Below are positions 1 to 8,500 of a stretch of DNA of 64,000 nt, piece after piece (position 1 is the stretch's first letter; the number at the start of each line of letters is the position of its first letter). Source of the DNA: Luteimonas sp. 9C (GTDB taxonomy: Bacteria; Pseudomonadota; Gammaproteobacteria; Xanthomonadales; Xanthomonadaceae); NCBI RefSeq assembly GCF_902506295.1, contig NZ_LR733313.1, positions 445,304 to 509,303 of the forward strand, read 5' to 3'. The notes beneath the pieces are model-generated. The model was given only the letters and a program-made list of their open reading frames with translations. It had not been told where the DNA came from and did no database searches. The translations under genes were made by a program, and so were the position numbers.

Positions 1-2
1 AA

Positions 3-362
3 CTCTCGTTCTGGCTCAACGTCGGCGGGCTCGGCTTCGGCGTACTCGCCGGCGTTGTCGGCACGATCGACATGATGTCGATCCGCGTCGTGCGCCGGCA
101 CGTGTCCGCGTGGAACCACTTCATCGTCGCCGTGATGGTGCTGGCGATGGCCGCGCTCGGTGTCTGGCTGCGCCTGCCCGGGCACCAGGAAGCGGTCTGG
201 CCCTGGGGCCTGCTGTCGTCGGCGACGATGGCGGTGCTGGTGGGCGTGGCCGGCTGGCTCGGCGGCACGCTGAGCTTCCGCCATGGCGTGGGCGTGTACG
301 GAGACGAGGAGACCGAGGCGGCCAGTGGGCGCGATGCGGTGGAGAAGCCGCCGGCGGAGTAG
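3..362 (+). CDS. DUF2231 family membrane protein, 5'-truncated by the window edge
   Basis: The reading frame is open from base 3 and ends at the TAG at 360-362, so the N-terminus lies outside the window and 119 residues are visible. Three hydrophobic segments can be seen, around residues 4-20, 38-53 and 64-84. The end carries the GWLGGxL...RHGVGV signature typical of the DUF2231 C-terminus, followed by a short acidic tail. DUF2231 proteins are small four-helix inner-membrane proteins of uncertain, possibly redox-related, function. It converges on the CopD-like gene across a 640-base palindromic spacer. An in-frame ATG at 72 exists, but conserved coding sequence runs upstream of it, so it is not the start. 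Confidence 0.8.
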   Translation, partial: LSFWLNVGGLGFGVLAGVVGTIDMMSIRVVRRHVSAWNHFIVAVMVLAMAALGVWLRLPGHQEAVWPWGLLSSATMAVLVGVAGWLGGTLSFRHGVGVYGDEETEAASGRDAVEKPPAE

Positions 363-1002
363 GGTTTGCCGTTTTGCCGTTCGCTGTTGCTGTGGCTCCT
401 GCCGTTGCGTTCGCTTGCTTCTACCCATTCGCGACGCCATCCAGCATTGGCCTACCCGGAGGGCGCCGCCCATGGATGGGCGGCGTTTTCCGACCGAGGC
501 AGGATGCCGAGTCGGAAAGTCCCGAAGAGCTAAAAGCCGCGGGCTTCGGACGTGTCGGGGAGACGTTTTTCTTTGGTTCCGTTTCTTTTGGCGTCAACCA
601 AAAGAAATGAACTCGGCCGCGTCAGCGGACGAAAGCGGTTGACGTTGATGTTCGTGTGTCCGCCTGCGGCGATGAGCAAGATCAAACGGTTCCACTCGCC
701 TTGCGGCGAGCAGGTTCATTTCTTTTGCTGGCCCACGCACGCAGTGCGAACGGCGCAGCCGTCCCGAGGGGGCGAGCATCGAAAGATACGAGTCAAAGAA
801 ACGGAACCAAAGAAAAGGGCCAGCCCCGACGGAGCTCACCCGGCGTGTCACTTGTTCCGGGATTTTCCGACTCGGCATCCTGCATCGGTCGAAAAACGCC
901 GCACATCCCTGTGCGGCGCCCTACGGGTCTGCCAGCTAAGCCATTGCGTCACGCTTCGGTAGGAGCGGAGCAACAGCAAAGCAAAAGCAAAAGAACAATT
1001 CG
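363..1002. repeat. Large nested palindromic intergenic element between convergent genes
   Basis: This 640-base spacer holds no credible gene and is built as an A-B-C...C'-B'-A' inverted repeat. Arm A is 457-525 and pairs imperfectly with 859-924. Arm B is 566-588 and pairs with 795-817 (22 of 23 positions). Arm C is 599-612 and pairs exactly with 714-727. Weaker symmetry continues outward near 380-410 and 955-990. A small hairpin (CCGAAG/CTTCGG) lies at 522-548. Arms B and C contain the tract CTTTGGTTCCGTTTCTTT or CTTTTG, which is far more T-rich than its surroundings. Short reading frames inside it lack the local codon bias and were left out. It could act as a bidirectional transcription stop or be a REP-type dispersed element. 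Confidence 0.75.
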
Positions 1003-1503
1003 CTACGGCCTCGCGGCGCCATCCTCCAGCCCGGGCACCACATCCTCCACATCCACATTGCGCGACGGCGGCGCCGGCAGATCGCCCAGCGTCTGCGGCT
1101 TGGCGCCCGTCAGCCCGGCGATCAACAGCAGCAGCACCAGCGGGATCCATCCGATCACGCGGAAGAACGTCGGCCCGTGCCGGCAGCGGTCGTGGCCCAG
1201 TTCGTAAAGCAGCAGGCCCATGTACAGATGCAGCAGCACGGCAAACGCGACGACGACGAGCTTGAGCACCAGCCAGGCACCGCTCGGATTCCAGGCGATC
1301 AGGATGCCGCCCAGCGTGATCGTCACCAGCGCGGCCGGGGTCATGATCCGGAAGAACAGCGTGTTGGTGACCGGGTTCCAGTACGCGGGATCGGCATCGA
1401 TCTCGCGGCGGTGCCGGGCCACGAACAGGCGTGGCAGGAAGAACAGTCCGGTGAACCAGACCGTCATCGCCAGGATGTGCAGGACCTTGAGCCAGAAGTA
1501 CAC
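1003..1503 (-). CDS. CopD/HemJ-like four-helix membrane protein
   Basis: A 166-residue inner-membrane protein that opens with WLKVLHILAMTVWFTGLFFLP. This matches the first helix of the CopD/HemJ (UPF0093) fold, with the conserved His9 and the arginine after the first helix (LFVAR). Further helices lie near residues 50-70, 78-100 and 118-135, then a polar tail of about 30 residues. HemJ oxidises protoporphyrinogen IX and CopD-type proteins are linked to copper. The sequence is closer to HemJ in length, but I cannot separate the two without alignment. The start is GTG at 1501-1503, preceded by a GGAG Shine-Dalgarno about 8 nt upstream. It is divergent from the CtaG-like gene by 113 bases, which suggests a shared respiratory or heme theme. 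Confidence 0.7.
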   Translation of the reverse strand: MYFWLKVLHILAMTVWFTGLFFLPRLFVARHRREIDADPAYWNPVTNTLFFRIMTPAALVTITLGGILIAWNPSGAWLVLKLVVVAFAVLLHLYMGLLLYELGHDRCRHGPTFFRVIGWIPLVLLLLIAGLTGAKPQTLGDLPAPPSRNVDVEDVVPGLEDGAARP

Positions 1504-1616
1504 CGGCGCTCCACGATTCGTCGAAGCGCGCAGCCTACGCGCACGCGCATCAAATCGGCGTGCCGTCGGGTGCAGCGCGACGCGGTGCCTGCGCTCCGGC
1601 TGCTAGGGTCGTGGCC

Positions 1617-2531
1617 ATGTCGCGCCCCGCCCTCACCTTCCCGGCCGCCGTCGCGCTGGCGTGCCTGATGGCCGCCCCGGCGGCAGGCGCTTCGATGCCG
1701 GACGGACCGCCCCCACCCCTGGGCCATGCCTGGACGCTGTCGCCGTGGTCGCTGGTGCCGATGGCGGTCGTGGCGCTCCTGTACGTCGCGGGCCTGCGCC
1801 GTATGCACCGGGCGTCCGTCGACGGCATTCCCGGCGGCCGGTGGCGCGGTCCGCTGGCCTTCTCTGCCGGCATGGCGGCCCTGGGCGGGGCCCTGGTCTG
1901 GCCGCTGGACACGTACGCGGGCTACGCGCTGTCGGCGCATGTCGCCCAGCACATGACCCTGCTCGCCTGCGCGCCGCCGCTGCTGCTGGTCGCGCGGCCC
2001 GCCCGCGTCGCGGCGCACGCGCTGCCGCCATCGATCCGCGCGCGGCTCGCGCCGGTGTGCGCGCCAGCCGCCGGGCTGGCGCACGCACACCTGGGCGTCG
2101 CGACGCTCGTGCACGTCGCCACGATGTGGGTGTGGCATCTGCCGGCGGCAACGGCGGCGACACTGGCCAGCGAACCCCTGCACCGGGCGATGCTCGCCAG
2201 CGTGGTGCTGGCCGGCGTGTGGTTCTGGAGCGCGGTGCTGCATCGGCTGCGCGCACGCGACGGCGGCGCGGCGGGCGGTTGCGTGGCACTGGTGACGGCG
2301 ATGATGCTGATGGGCTTCCTGGGCGCGCTGCTGACGTTCTCGCCGCGCCTGCTGTATCCGGCCTACACCGACCGCGCATTGCTCGCCGGTCTGGATGCGG
2401 TCCGCGACCAGCAGCTCGCCGGCCTGCTGATGTGGGTCCCCAGCGGGCTGCCGTATCTGCTGGTGTGCATGGGCCTGGTCGTCACGCTGCTGCGCGACGT
2501 GCGCGGCGCGACCGGGGGGCCCGCGGCATGA
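1617..2531 (+). CDS. CtaG-like (caa3_CtaG family) cytochrome c oxidase assembly membrane protein
   Basis: A 304-residue polytopic protein. It starts with a signal-like hydrophobic stretch ending PAAGA, then about seven membrane segments. Family-type landmarks are LSAHVAQHM and MWVWHLP, which place histidines at helix ends as expected for a copper/heme-associated assembly factor, and FSPRLLYPAY. The caa3_CtaG family is associated with assembly of heme-copper oxidases. I chose ATG 1617 over the in-frame ATG at 1560 because it gives a clean signal segment. A TAGGGT hexamer 7 nt upstream suggests a leaderless transcript. Its stop overlaps the start of the next gene (ATGA at 2528-2531), so the two are translationally coupled. 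Confidence 0.75.
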   Translation: MSRPALTFPAAVALACLMAAPAAGASMPDGPPPPLGHAWTLSPWSLVPMAVVALLYVAGLRRMHRASVDGIPGGRWRGPLAFSAGMAALGGALVWPLDTYAGYALSAHVAQHMTLLACAPPLLLVARPARVAAHALPPSIRARLAPVCAPAAGLAHAHLGVATLVHVATMWVWHLPAATAATLASEPLHRAMLASVVLAGVWFWSAVLHRLRARDGGAAGGCVALVTAMMLMGFLGALLTFSPRLLYPAYTDRALLAGLDAVRDQQLAGLLMWVPSGLPYLLVCMGLVVTLLRDVRGATGGPAA

Positions 2532-3847
2532 ACACCGGCTGGCGCCACCTGCTGCTGTGGCTGCTCGCATGGATGGCGCTGGCCTTGCTGCCGATGGCGA
2601 TCGCGTTGAGCGGCGATCCACCCGCGGTGCGCGATCGTATCGTCGAGATCGGCGCGATGCTCGGCCTGCTGGGCCTGGGCGTGCTGTCGGCGCAGGCGCT
2701 GACCTCGGGCCGCCAGCGCTGGTTCGCGAAGGGCCTCGGCCAGGACGACGTGCTGCAGTTCCATCGCCAGACCGGTCTGCTCGGCTGGGGGTTGGTGCTG
2801 GCGCATCCGTTGACGATGTGCCTGGGTGATGCGCGCTTCCTCGAGTATCTCGATCCCCGCGCGGACTGGCTGCGCGCGACGCCGCTGTGGGGCGCGCTGC
2901 TGGCGGCGACCTGGCTGGCGACGACCTCGCTGTGGCGGCTGTCGTTCGGCCTGCAGTACGAACACTGGCGCGCGCTGCACGGCGCACTCGCGTTGATGGT
3001 CGTCGCCATCGGTCTCGGCCACGCGCTGATGGTCGACCACTACACCGCGCCGCTGTGGAAGAAGACCGCGCTGGCGCTGGCGGTCGGTGCATCGCTCTAC
3101 GCCGTGCTGGAGACACGTGTGCTGCGGCCGCGTCGTCTCGCGCGGCGGCCGTGGACGGTGCAGTCGGTCGAGACCGCGCGCGACGGCAGCCACATGCTGC
3201 GCCTGCTGCCGGCCGGCCACGACGGACTGGATTTCCGTCCCGGCCAGTACGCGTGGATCACGATCGGCGACACGCCCTGGCGATTGCAGCAGCATCCGTT
3301 CTCGATCAGTTCCAGCGCCGACGATGCGACGCTGGAATTCACGATCAAGCCGCTCGGTGATTTCACCCGGCGCGTGGGCACGCTGTCGCCCGGCATGCGC
3401 GCTTTCGTCGAAGGGCCATATGGCGAATTCGTGTACGCGCCCGCGCGGTGTCCCGAAGGCGCGGTGTTCATCGCCGGTGGCGTCGGCATCACCCCGATCA
3501 TCAGCATGCTGCGCACCGCGCGCGACCGGGGCGCGACCGCGCCGCTGTGGCTGGTATACGGCAATCCGGACTGGGACGCGGTGCTGTATCGCGACGCACT
3601 GTCCGCGCTTGCGGACGACCTGCCACTGACCGTGATCCACGTGCTCGAACACGCACCCGACGGCTGGGACGGCGAGACCGGCCATGTCGATGCCGCGCTC
3701 ATCGACCGTCGCCTGCCTGCCCACCTGGACACGCTGCCGGTGTACGTCTGCGGCCCGGATGCGCTGGCGAATGCGGTCGAACCCGCACTCGTCGCGCGCG
3801 GCGTGCCGTCGGACCGGCTCTACTCGGAACGGTTCGATCTCGTATGA
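2528..3847 (+). CDS. Ferric-reductase-like transmembrane flavoprotein (FAD/NAD(P)H oxidoreductase)
   Basis: 439 residues. The N-terminal half is a ferric-reductase-like membrane domain of about six helices, with histidines in WHALHG-like and GHALMVDHY contexts (HRQTG, HWRALHG, GLGHAL) that would ligate heme. The C-terminal half is a ferredoxin-reductase module. It has an FAD site (FRPGQYAW, then QQHPFSISSS), a nucleotide-binding loop (FIAGGVGITPIISML), and the terminal YVCGPD and SERFDLV. The family moves electrons from cytosolic NAD(P)H across the membrane to a periplasmic acceptor. It is coupled to the CtaG-like gene by a 4-base overlap, which implies a joint role in metal or heme redox chemistry at the membrane. 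The substrate is unknown. Confidence 0.82.
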   Translation: MNTGWRHLLLWLLAWMALALLPMAIALSGDPPAVRDRIVEIGAMLGLLGLGVLSAQALTSGRQRWFAKGLGQDDVLQFHRQTGLLGWGLVLAHPLTMCLGDARFLEYLDPRADWLRATPLWGALLAATWLATTSLWRLSFGLQYEHWRALHGALALMVVAIGLGHALMVDHYTAPLWKKTALALAVGASLYAVLETRVLRPRRLARRPWTVQSVETARDGSHMLRLLPAGHDGLDFRPGQYAWITIGDTPWRLQQHPFSISSSADDATLEFTIKPLGDFTRRVGTLSPGMRAFVEGPYGEFVYAPARCPEGAVFIAGGVGITPIISMLRTARDRGATAPLWLVYGNPDWDAVLYRDALSALADDLPLTVIHVLEHAPDGWDGETGHVDAALIDRRLPAHLDTLPVYVCGPDALANAVEPALVARGVPSDRLYSERFDLV

Positions 3848-3869
3848 GCGCACACGGAGGCGCGATCCG

Positions 3870-3956
3870 ATGATGCATCGCGACCTGCGCCGCGCCGGCG
3901 CGCTCGCCGCCAGCGTGCTGATCCTGATCGCACTCGCTGCCGCCTGGCTGCGCTGA
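3870..3956 (+). CDS. Candidate 28-residue single-helix membrane peptide
   Basis: A short frame 22 bases after the flavoprotein stop, preceded by a strong GGAGG at 3856-3860 with 9-nt spacing. The peptide has a basic head (MMHRDLRR) followed by one hydrophobic helix of about 18 residues and ends WLR. That is the pattern of a small accessory subunit of a membrane oxidoreductase. It would be third in the CtaG-like/flavoprotein operon, and a perfect 9-bp hairpin follows its stop. I recognise no family. The support is the ribosome-binding site, composition and position only. A second ATG lies at 3873. Confidence 0.5.
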   Translation: MMHRDLRRAGALAASVLILIALAAAWLR

Positions 3957-3959
3957 GCC

Positions 3960-3980
3960 GCCCGCCGCGCAGCGGCGGGC
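3960..3980. terminator. Perfect 9-bp GC hairpin after the CtaG/flavoprotein operon
   Basis: GCCCGCCGC (3960-3968) and GCGGCGGGC (3972-3980) pair perfectly around a GCA loop, starting 4 bases after the small-peptide stop. There is no U-tract, so termination by this hairpin alone is an inference. Confidence 0.45.
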
Positions 3981-4117
3981 GCGCGACTTCGCGCCGGCGT
4001 AGTACGCGATCGCCGGACGCGGACAGCGTCACCGCGCCCGGCACCGCCTGCGCCTCGACACCGGCTTGCCATCCGGACATGCACAGTGCGCCTTCGCATT
4101 CACGACGGAGACCCGCG

Positions 4118-5113
4118 ATGAAGACCCGCACCCTCGGACCCGGCGGCCCCACCGTCTCCGCGATCGGCCTCGGCTGCATGGGCATGAGCGCGTTCTACGG
4201 CGGCCGCGGCAGCGATGCCGACGCGATCGCCGTCATCCGGCACGCGCTGGATCAGGGCATCACCCTGCTCGACACCGCCGACATGTACGGCCCGCACACC
4301 AACGAGACACTGGTCGGCCGCGCCATCGACGGCCGCCGCGACGATGTCTTCGTCGCGACCAAGTTCGGCATCCAGCTCGATCCGTCCGACCCGCAGGCGC
4401 GCGGCATCAACGGCCGGCCCGAATACGTGCAGCAGGCCTGCGAGGCCAGCCTCAAGCGCCTCGGCATTGAGACGATCGATCTGTACTACCAGCATCGCGT
4501 CGATCCGCAGGTGCCGATCGAGGACACCGTCGGCGCGATGGCGCGATTGGTCGAACAGGGCAAGGTGCGGCACCTCGGCCTGTCCGAGGCGTCTGCCGAT
4601 ACCCTGCGGCGCGCGGCCAGGGTGCACACGATCGCGGCGCTGCAGAGCGAGTATTCGCTGTGGTCGCGCGATCCCGAGACCAGCGGAACGCTGGCCGCCT
4701 GCCGCGAACTGGGCATCGGCTTCGTGCCGTACTCGCCGCTGGGTCGCGGATTCCTGACCGGCACGATCCGCACCATCGAGGACTTCGACGACGACGACTA
4801 CCGCCGCCATTCCCCGCGCTTCCAGGGCGAGAACTTCGACCGCAATCTCGCGCTGGTCGAATCGGTGCAGGCGATCGCGCAGGACTACGGCGTCACGCCG
4901 GGCCAGCTCGCACTCGCCTGGGTGCTGGCGCAGGGCGACGACCTGGTGCCGATTCCGGGCACCAAGCGCATCGGCTATCTCGACGAGAACATCGCCGCGC
5001 TCGACATCCATCTCACCGAAGACGATCTGGCGCGCATCGACGCGATCTTTCCGCCGGATGCGGCTTCGGGCACGCGCTATCCGGCCGCGGGCATGGGCGC
5101 GCTGAACCGCTGA
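4118..5113 (+). CDS. Aldo/keto reductase
   Basis: A 331-residue NADPH-dependent reductase of the (beta/alpha)8 aldo/keto reductase superfamily, similar to AKR13/YajO-type enzymes. The catalytic tetrad is visible as Asp and Tyr in [14 protein letters not shown], Lys in VATKFG and His in YYQHRVDP. The cofactor end appears as PIPGTKR near residue 280. Length and architecture are normal and no signal peptide is present, so it is cytosolic. ATG 4118 follows a GGAG motif at about 8 nt. The earlier in-frame ATG at 4079 would add 13 unconserved residues. It probably reduces aldehydes or quinones, but the physiological substrate cannot be read from sequence. It converges on the symporter gene 27 bases downstream. 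Confidence 0.88.
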   Translation: MKTRTLGPGGPTVSAIGLGCMGMSAFYGGRGSDADAIAVIRHALDQGITLLDTADMYGPHTNETLVGRAIDGRRDDVFVATKFGIQLDPSDPQARGINGRPEYVQQACEASLKRLGIETIDLYYQHRVDPQVPIEDTVGAMARLVEQGKVRHLGLSEASADTLRRAARVHTIAALQSEYSLWSRDPETSGTLAACRELGIGFVPYSPLGRGFLTGTIRTIEDFDDDDYRRHSPRFQGENFDRNLALVESVQAIAQDYGVTPGQLALAWVLAQGDDLVPIPGTKRIGYLDENIAALDIHLTEDDLARIDAIFPPDAASGTRYPAAGMGALNR

Positions 5114-5140
5114 CGGCGGCAAGGCACGCGGCGCTGTGCG

Positions 5141-6121
5141 TCAGCCCGTCGCGGCCTGCGCCGCGCCGCGGGCATAGCGGCGCGCCACGACCGCGCAGAC
5201 GATCAGCTGGATCTGGTGGTAGATCATGATCGGCAGCACGATCGCGCCCAGGCCACCGCTGGCGAACATCAGCTTCGCCATCGGCAGTCCGGTGGCCAGG
5301 CTCTTCTTGGAGCCGCAGAACACGATGGCGATCTCGTCGGCCCGATCGAAGCCGAGCCGGCGCGCGATCCATGCGATCAACGGCATGGCGATGCCCAGCA
5401 GCACGGCGCACACCGCGGCGACCGCGATCAGGGTCCACACCGGGGTTTCCTGCCACAGACCCTCGATCACCGACGCGCTGAAGGCGGTGTAGACCACGAG
5501 CAGGATCGTGCCCTGGTCGGTCCAGCGCAGCACCGCGCGGCGGCGCTCCACCCAGCCGCCCACGACCGGGCGCAACAGGTGCCCGGCCACGAACGGCAGC
5601 AGCAGGAGCAGCATGATCTTGCCGACCGCTGTGAGCGGATGCGCCATCGCGCCTTCGGCGCTGCCGACCAGCAGGGCCATCAACAGCGGCGTCAGCGCGA
5701 CGCCGAGCAGGCTCGACAGCGACGCGCTGCAGACAGCGGCCGGCACGTTGCCGCCGGCCATCGAGGTGAAGGCGATCGACGACTGCACCGTCGACGGCAA
5801 TGCGCACAGGAACAGCACGCCGACGTAGAGCTCGGGCGTCAGCAACCAGCCCGACAACGGTCGTCCGAGCAGACCGATCAGCGGAAACAGCGCGAAGGTG
5901 CACGCGAGGATCGTCAGGTGCAGACGCCAGTGCAATGCACCGGCGACGATCGCCGCGCGCGACAGGCGCGCGCCATGCAGGAAGAACAGCGCGGCAATCG
6001 CGCCATTCGTCACCACATCCATGACCACGGCCGCGCGGCCCTGGACCGGCAGCAGCGAGGCCAGTGCGACGGTGGCCAGCAGGAGCAGCGTGAAGGGGTC
6101 GAGTCGCGAACGCAGGGACAT
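5141..6121 (-). CDS. Bile acid:sodium symporter family transporter (YfeH-like)
   Basis: A 326-residue inner-membrane carrier with nine to ten hydrophobic segments. Family features are LHGARLSR near residue 50, LPSTVQSSIAFTSMAGGNVPAA in the crossover helix (split here by description: PSTVQSS, then GGNVPAA) and FCGSKKSLATGLPMAK. These are characteristic of the SBF/PSE (YfeH) subgroup rather than true bile-acid carriers. The transported compound is unknown; organic anion uptake or export coupled to sodium or protons is typical. I chose ATG 6121 because the protein then begins with the usual short basic leader. The open frame continues to 6214 with proline- and arginine-rich, unconserved residues. 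Confidence 0.85.
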   Translation of the reverse strand: MSLRSRLDPFTLLLLATVALASLLPVQGRAAVVMDVVTNGAIAALFFLHGARLSRAAIVAGALHWRLHLTILACTFALFPLIGLLGRPLSGWLLTPELYVGVLFLCALPSTVQSSIAFTSMAGGNVPAAVCSASLSSLLGVALTPLLMALLVGSAEGAMAHPLTAVGKIMLLLLLPFVAGHLLRPVVGGWVERRRAVLRWTDQGTILLVVYTAFSASVIEGLWQETPVWTLIAVAAVCAVLLGIAMPLIAWIARRLGFDRADEIAIVFCGSKKSLATGLPMAKLMFASGGLGAIVLPIMIYHQIQLIVCAVVARRYARGAAQAATG

Positions 6122-6288
6122 GCAGGAGTTCCGGAACCGCATGCCGGCGTGGGCAGCGCGAGGGTGGCCATGGTCGCAGCCGGCACCGCCTGCGACCAGC
6201 CACCGCGCGCGCAACGGCGCATCCCGGGTTCACATGGCCGCAGCGCGCGCGTGTTCATAGTGCAGCTTCCGTCGCCGCCGCACGTCAG

Positions 6289-7368
6289 ATGCTCACCCTC
6301 ACCTTCGCCGCAGTCACCGCGCTGCTGGCCATCGCGACTCTGGTACCGACCATCCGCAGCGGCAAGTGGTGGATCCGGGGTTTCGATTTCCCCCGCCTGC
6401 AGCTGCTGGTGGTGTCGGCGCTGACCCTGGCCCTGCATCTCGCCTTCCATCCGGTCGACGACCCGTGGACGATCGTGGTGGTGACCGTCAATGCCGCCTG
6501 CATGTTGTGGCAGGCGTGGTGGATCATTCCGTACACACGCATGGCGCATGTCGAGGTCGAGGACGCGCCGGCCGATGCCGACACGCGCATCCGGCTGATG
6601 GCCAGCAACGTGCTGACCACCAACCGCGACGCCGATCCGCTGATCGCACTGGTGCGTGCGCAGCGGCCGGACGTGCTGATCGCGGTGGAGACCGACGCGT
6701 GGTGGGAGGGCAAGCTGGAGGTGCTGACCGATGCGCTGCCGCACGTGATGCGCTGCCCGCTCGACAATCTCTACGGCATGCACGTGTACTCGCGCCTGCC
6801 GCTGCACGACGCCGAGATCCGGTACTTGGTGGAGGACGACATTCCGTCGATCCACGCGACGCTCGAACTCGAGGGGGGCCGGCGCGTCACCCTGCACGCC
6901 CTGCATCCCCGTCCGCCGAGCCCCACCGAATCCGACAGCTCGGTCGATCGCGACGCCGAACTGGTGATCGTCGGCCGCGCGGTCCACGACGCCACGCTCC
7001 CGGTGATCGTCGCCGGCGATCTCAACGACGTGGCGTGGTCACGGACGACGCGCCTGTTCCGCAAGCTCAGCGGCCTGCTCGATCCGCGCATCGGACGCGG
7101 CATGTACAACACCTTCCACGCCAAGCTGCCGGGCCTGCGCTGGCCGCTGGACCATCTGTTCCACAGCCGGCATTTCACCCTGGTCGGCATGCAGCGCTTG
7201 CCGGATATCGGCTCGGATCACTTCCCGATCTTGGTCGAACTGGCGCTCTCCCCCGGCGAGAACGATCCCGATGCCGGCCTCGACGCCGATGGCGACGACG
7301 AGGCCGATGCGGATGCCGCCGTCGAGAAGTCGGACGCCACCGACGACGCCCCGTCGATCCAGCGCTGA
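6289..7368 (+). CDS. Membrane-anchored endonuclease/exonuclease/phosphatase family protein
   Basis: 359 residues. Three N-terminal membrane helices (about residues 3-20, 36-52 and 60-78) are followed by a DNase-I-like metallophosphoesterase domain. Motifs seen are SNVLTTN (first metal-site Asn), VETDAWW in the position of the catalytic Glu strand, VIVAGDLNDVAWS (Asp/Asn pair), and GSDHFPI (general-base Asp-His). The last 40 residues are an Asp/Ala-rich tail. Members of this superfamily cleave phosphodiester bonds in nucleic acids or phosphoinositide-like lipids. The membrane topology suggests the domain lies at the cytoplasmic or periplasmic face. It is monocistronic and ends 34 bases from a convergent small gene. 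Confidence 0.8.
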   Translation: MLTLTFAAVTALLAIATLVPTIRSGKWWIRGFDFPRLQLLVVSALTLALHLAFHPVDDPWTIVVVTVNAACMLWQAWWIIPYTRMAHVEVEDAPADADTRIRLMASNVLTTNRDADPLIALVRAQRPDVLIAVETDAWWEGKLEVLTDALPHVMRCPLDNLYGMHVYSRLPLHDAEIRYLVEDDIPSIHATLELEGGRRVTLHALHPRPPSPTESDSSVDRDAELVIVGRAVHDATLPVIVAGDLNDVAWSRTTRLFRKLSGLLDPRIGRGMYNTFHAKLPGLRWPLDHLFHSRHFTLVGMQRLPDIGSDHFPILVELALSPGENDPDAGLDADGDDEADADAAVEKSDATDDAPSIQR

Positions 7369-7402
7369 CCACTGCGCCGGACGCACGCGGCGTCATTGCG
7401 AA

Positions 7403-7771
7403 TCAGCGGTCCAGGCGCGCGCGCAGGGCGCGCAGGTCGCGTCGGGCGACGTTCTTGAGGGTCTCTTCGCGCCACGCCTCCGCCGCGTCCTCGCCCGACA
7501 TCGCCAGACGGCGCTCGTATTCGGGCTGCATCTGTTCGCGACGCAGTTCGCGGATGCGGCGGTACTCGGTTTTCAGTGCCGACATGCGGCGGATAGGGCG
7601 GTCGCTGCGGATCGGTTGCAGCCAGGCGGCACTGTGGGCGCCGTCGAAGACCGCGGCCGGCGGCTCGACGCTCGCGATCGCCTCCGGCCCCGCCGCCCAC
7701 GCAGGCGTCATGCAGGCCGTGGCCAGCGACAGGGCGCAGCCCCAGACGACATAGATGCTTCGGCTGTCCAT
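7403..7771 (-). CDS. Small exported protein of unknown function
   Basis: A 122-residue protein with a Sec signal peptide (hydrophobic core VVWGCALSLATAC, likely cleavage after PAWAA) and a basic, Arg/Glu-rich helical C-terminal half (RRIRELRREQ, then YERRLAMSGEDAAEAW). I recognise no domain. The start at 7771 is well supported by a GGGAGGG Shine-Dalgarno 6 nt upstream. The open frame runs further to 7978 without coding character. It is likely periplasmic. The charged helical tail resembles small periplasmic chaperone-like or stress proteins, but that is speculation. Confidence 0.7.
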   Translation of the reverse strand: MDSRSIYVVWGCALSLATACMTPAWAAGPEAIASVEPPAAVFDGAHSAAWLQPIRSDRPIRRMSALKTEYRRIRELRREQMQPEYERRLAMSGEDAAEAWREETLKNVARRDLRALRARLDR

Positions 7772-7857
7772 CGCACCCTCCCATGCGGTGACGGACATAC
7801 GCACCGTAGCAGGGATGCCGCGAACGGCGTGTTCAAGCCCCGCGTTCAGGCGGTCGC

Positions 7858-8415
7858 TCAGCCCGCGCCCGGACGCACGTCCAGTCCCAGGGCATGCCCG
7901 ATGACGCGCATGCCCTCGTCGTCCTCGCGGGGTGCGATGACGCCGGCGACGGTGTCGTCGCCCGTATCCCAAGTCCACAGCGTGTAGCCGGCCACGCGCA
8001 GCTGGTCGTAGGCGGCGTCGAGCAGTGCATGCGTCGACGCATCCGCGAGCGCCGCCTCGTCGGTCGGGTCTTCGACCCCCCAGTCGAGTTCGACGCGGAA
8101 GCGCTCGGCCAGCGTGTCGATGGCGTCGATCAGGGTCGTGCGCGCGTCTTCGGCGACGCGGAAGCTCGCGCGCCAGTCGGTCGCCGATTCCAGCGCGGCC
8201 TGCACGGCATCCTGCGCATCGGCATCGCCCAGCGCGTCGCGGAAGGCCTGGAACTGCTGGCCTGCCGCGTCCTCGTCACCGGGATTGATCCGCAGCAACC
8301 ACTGCCAGGCGATCGCCTCGAGATCGCCGTCATGCGCCTCGTCTTCCCCGTCGTCACGCGCGTGCGCGCCGGCGAAGTTGTCGTCGGGATCGAACTCGTG
8401 TTCGTGCATGGCCAT
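7858..8415 (-). CDS. Hypothetical acidic cytosolic protein, possibly DUF6630-like
   Basis: 185 residues with an acidic, His-rich N-terminus (MHEHEFDPDD) and a mixed alpha/beta remainder. The motif YTLWTWDTGDDTVAGVI near residues 143-160 recalls the DUF6630 family, in which an aromatic-rich strand and a DTGDD turn recur; I assign this only tentatively. There is no signal peptide or membrane segment. An alternative start lies two codons in, at 8409. It sits between the small exported protein and the split-barrel protein, all on the minus strand, but with gaps of 85-86 bases that argue against strict coupling. Confidence 0.6.
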   Translation of the reverse strand: MAMHEHEFDPDDNFAGAHARDDGEDEAHDGDLEAIAWQWLLRINPGDEDAAGQQFQAFRDALGDADAQDAVQAALESATDWRASFRVAEDARTTLIDAIDTLAERFRVELDWGVEDPTDEAALADASTHALLDAAYDQLRVAGYTLWTWDTGDDTVAGVIAPREDDEGMRVIGHALGLDVRPGAG

Positions 8416-8500
8416 GGCGGGACTCGGCGGTGCGGGCGGCGTAGTGTGCCGCGGCGGCGAGGCCGCGGCATACCGTCCGCGATCGCGGTCGATCTGCGAC

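Noticed and set aside
552..962. Several 90-180 codon frames inside the large palindrome
   Set aside because: They follow the repeat arms rather than any gene, lack ribosome sites and codon bias, and contain no recognisable domain.
7403..7978. Longer version of the small exported protein starting at 7978
   Set aside because: The extra 69 residues are Arg-rich shadow sequence; ATG 7771 has a near-perfect ribosome site and opens a signal peptide.
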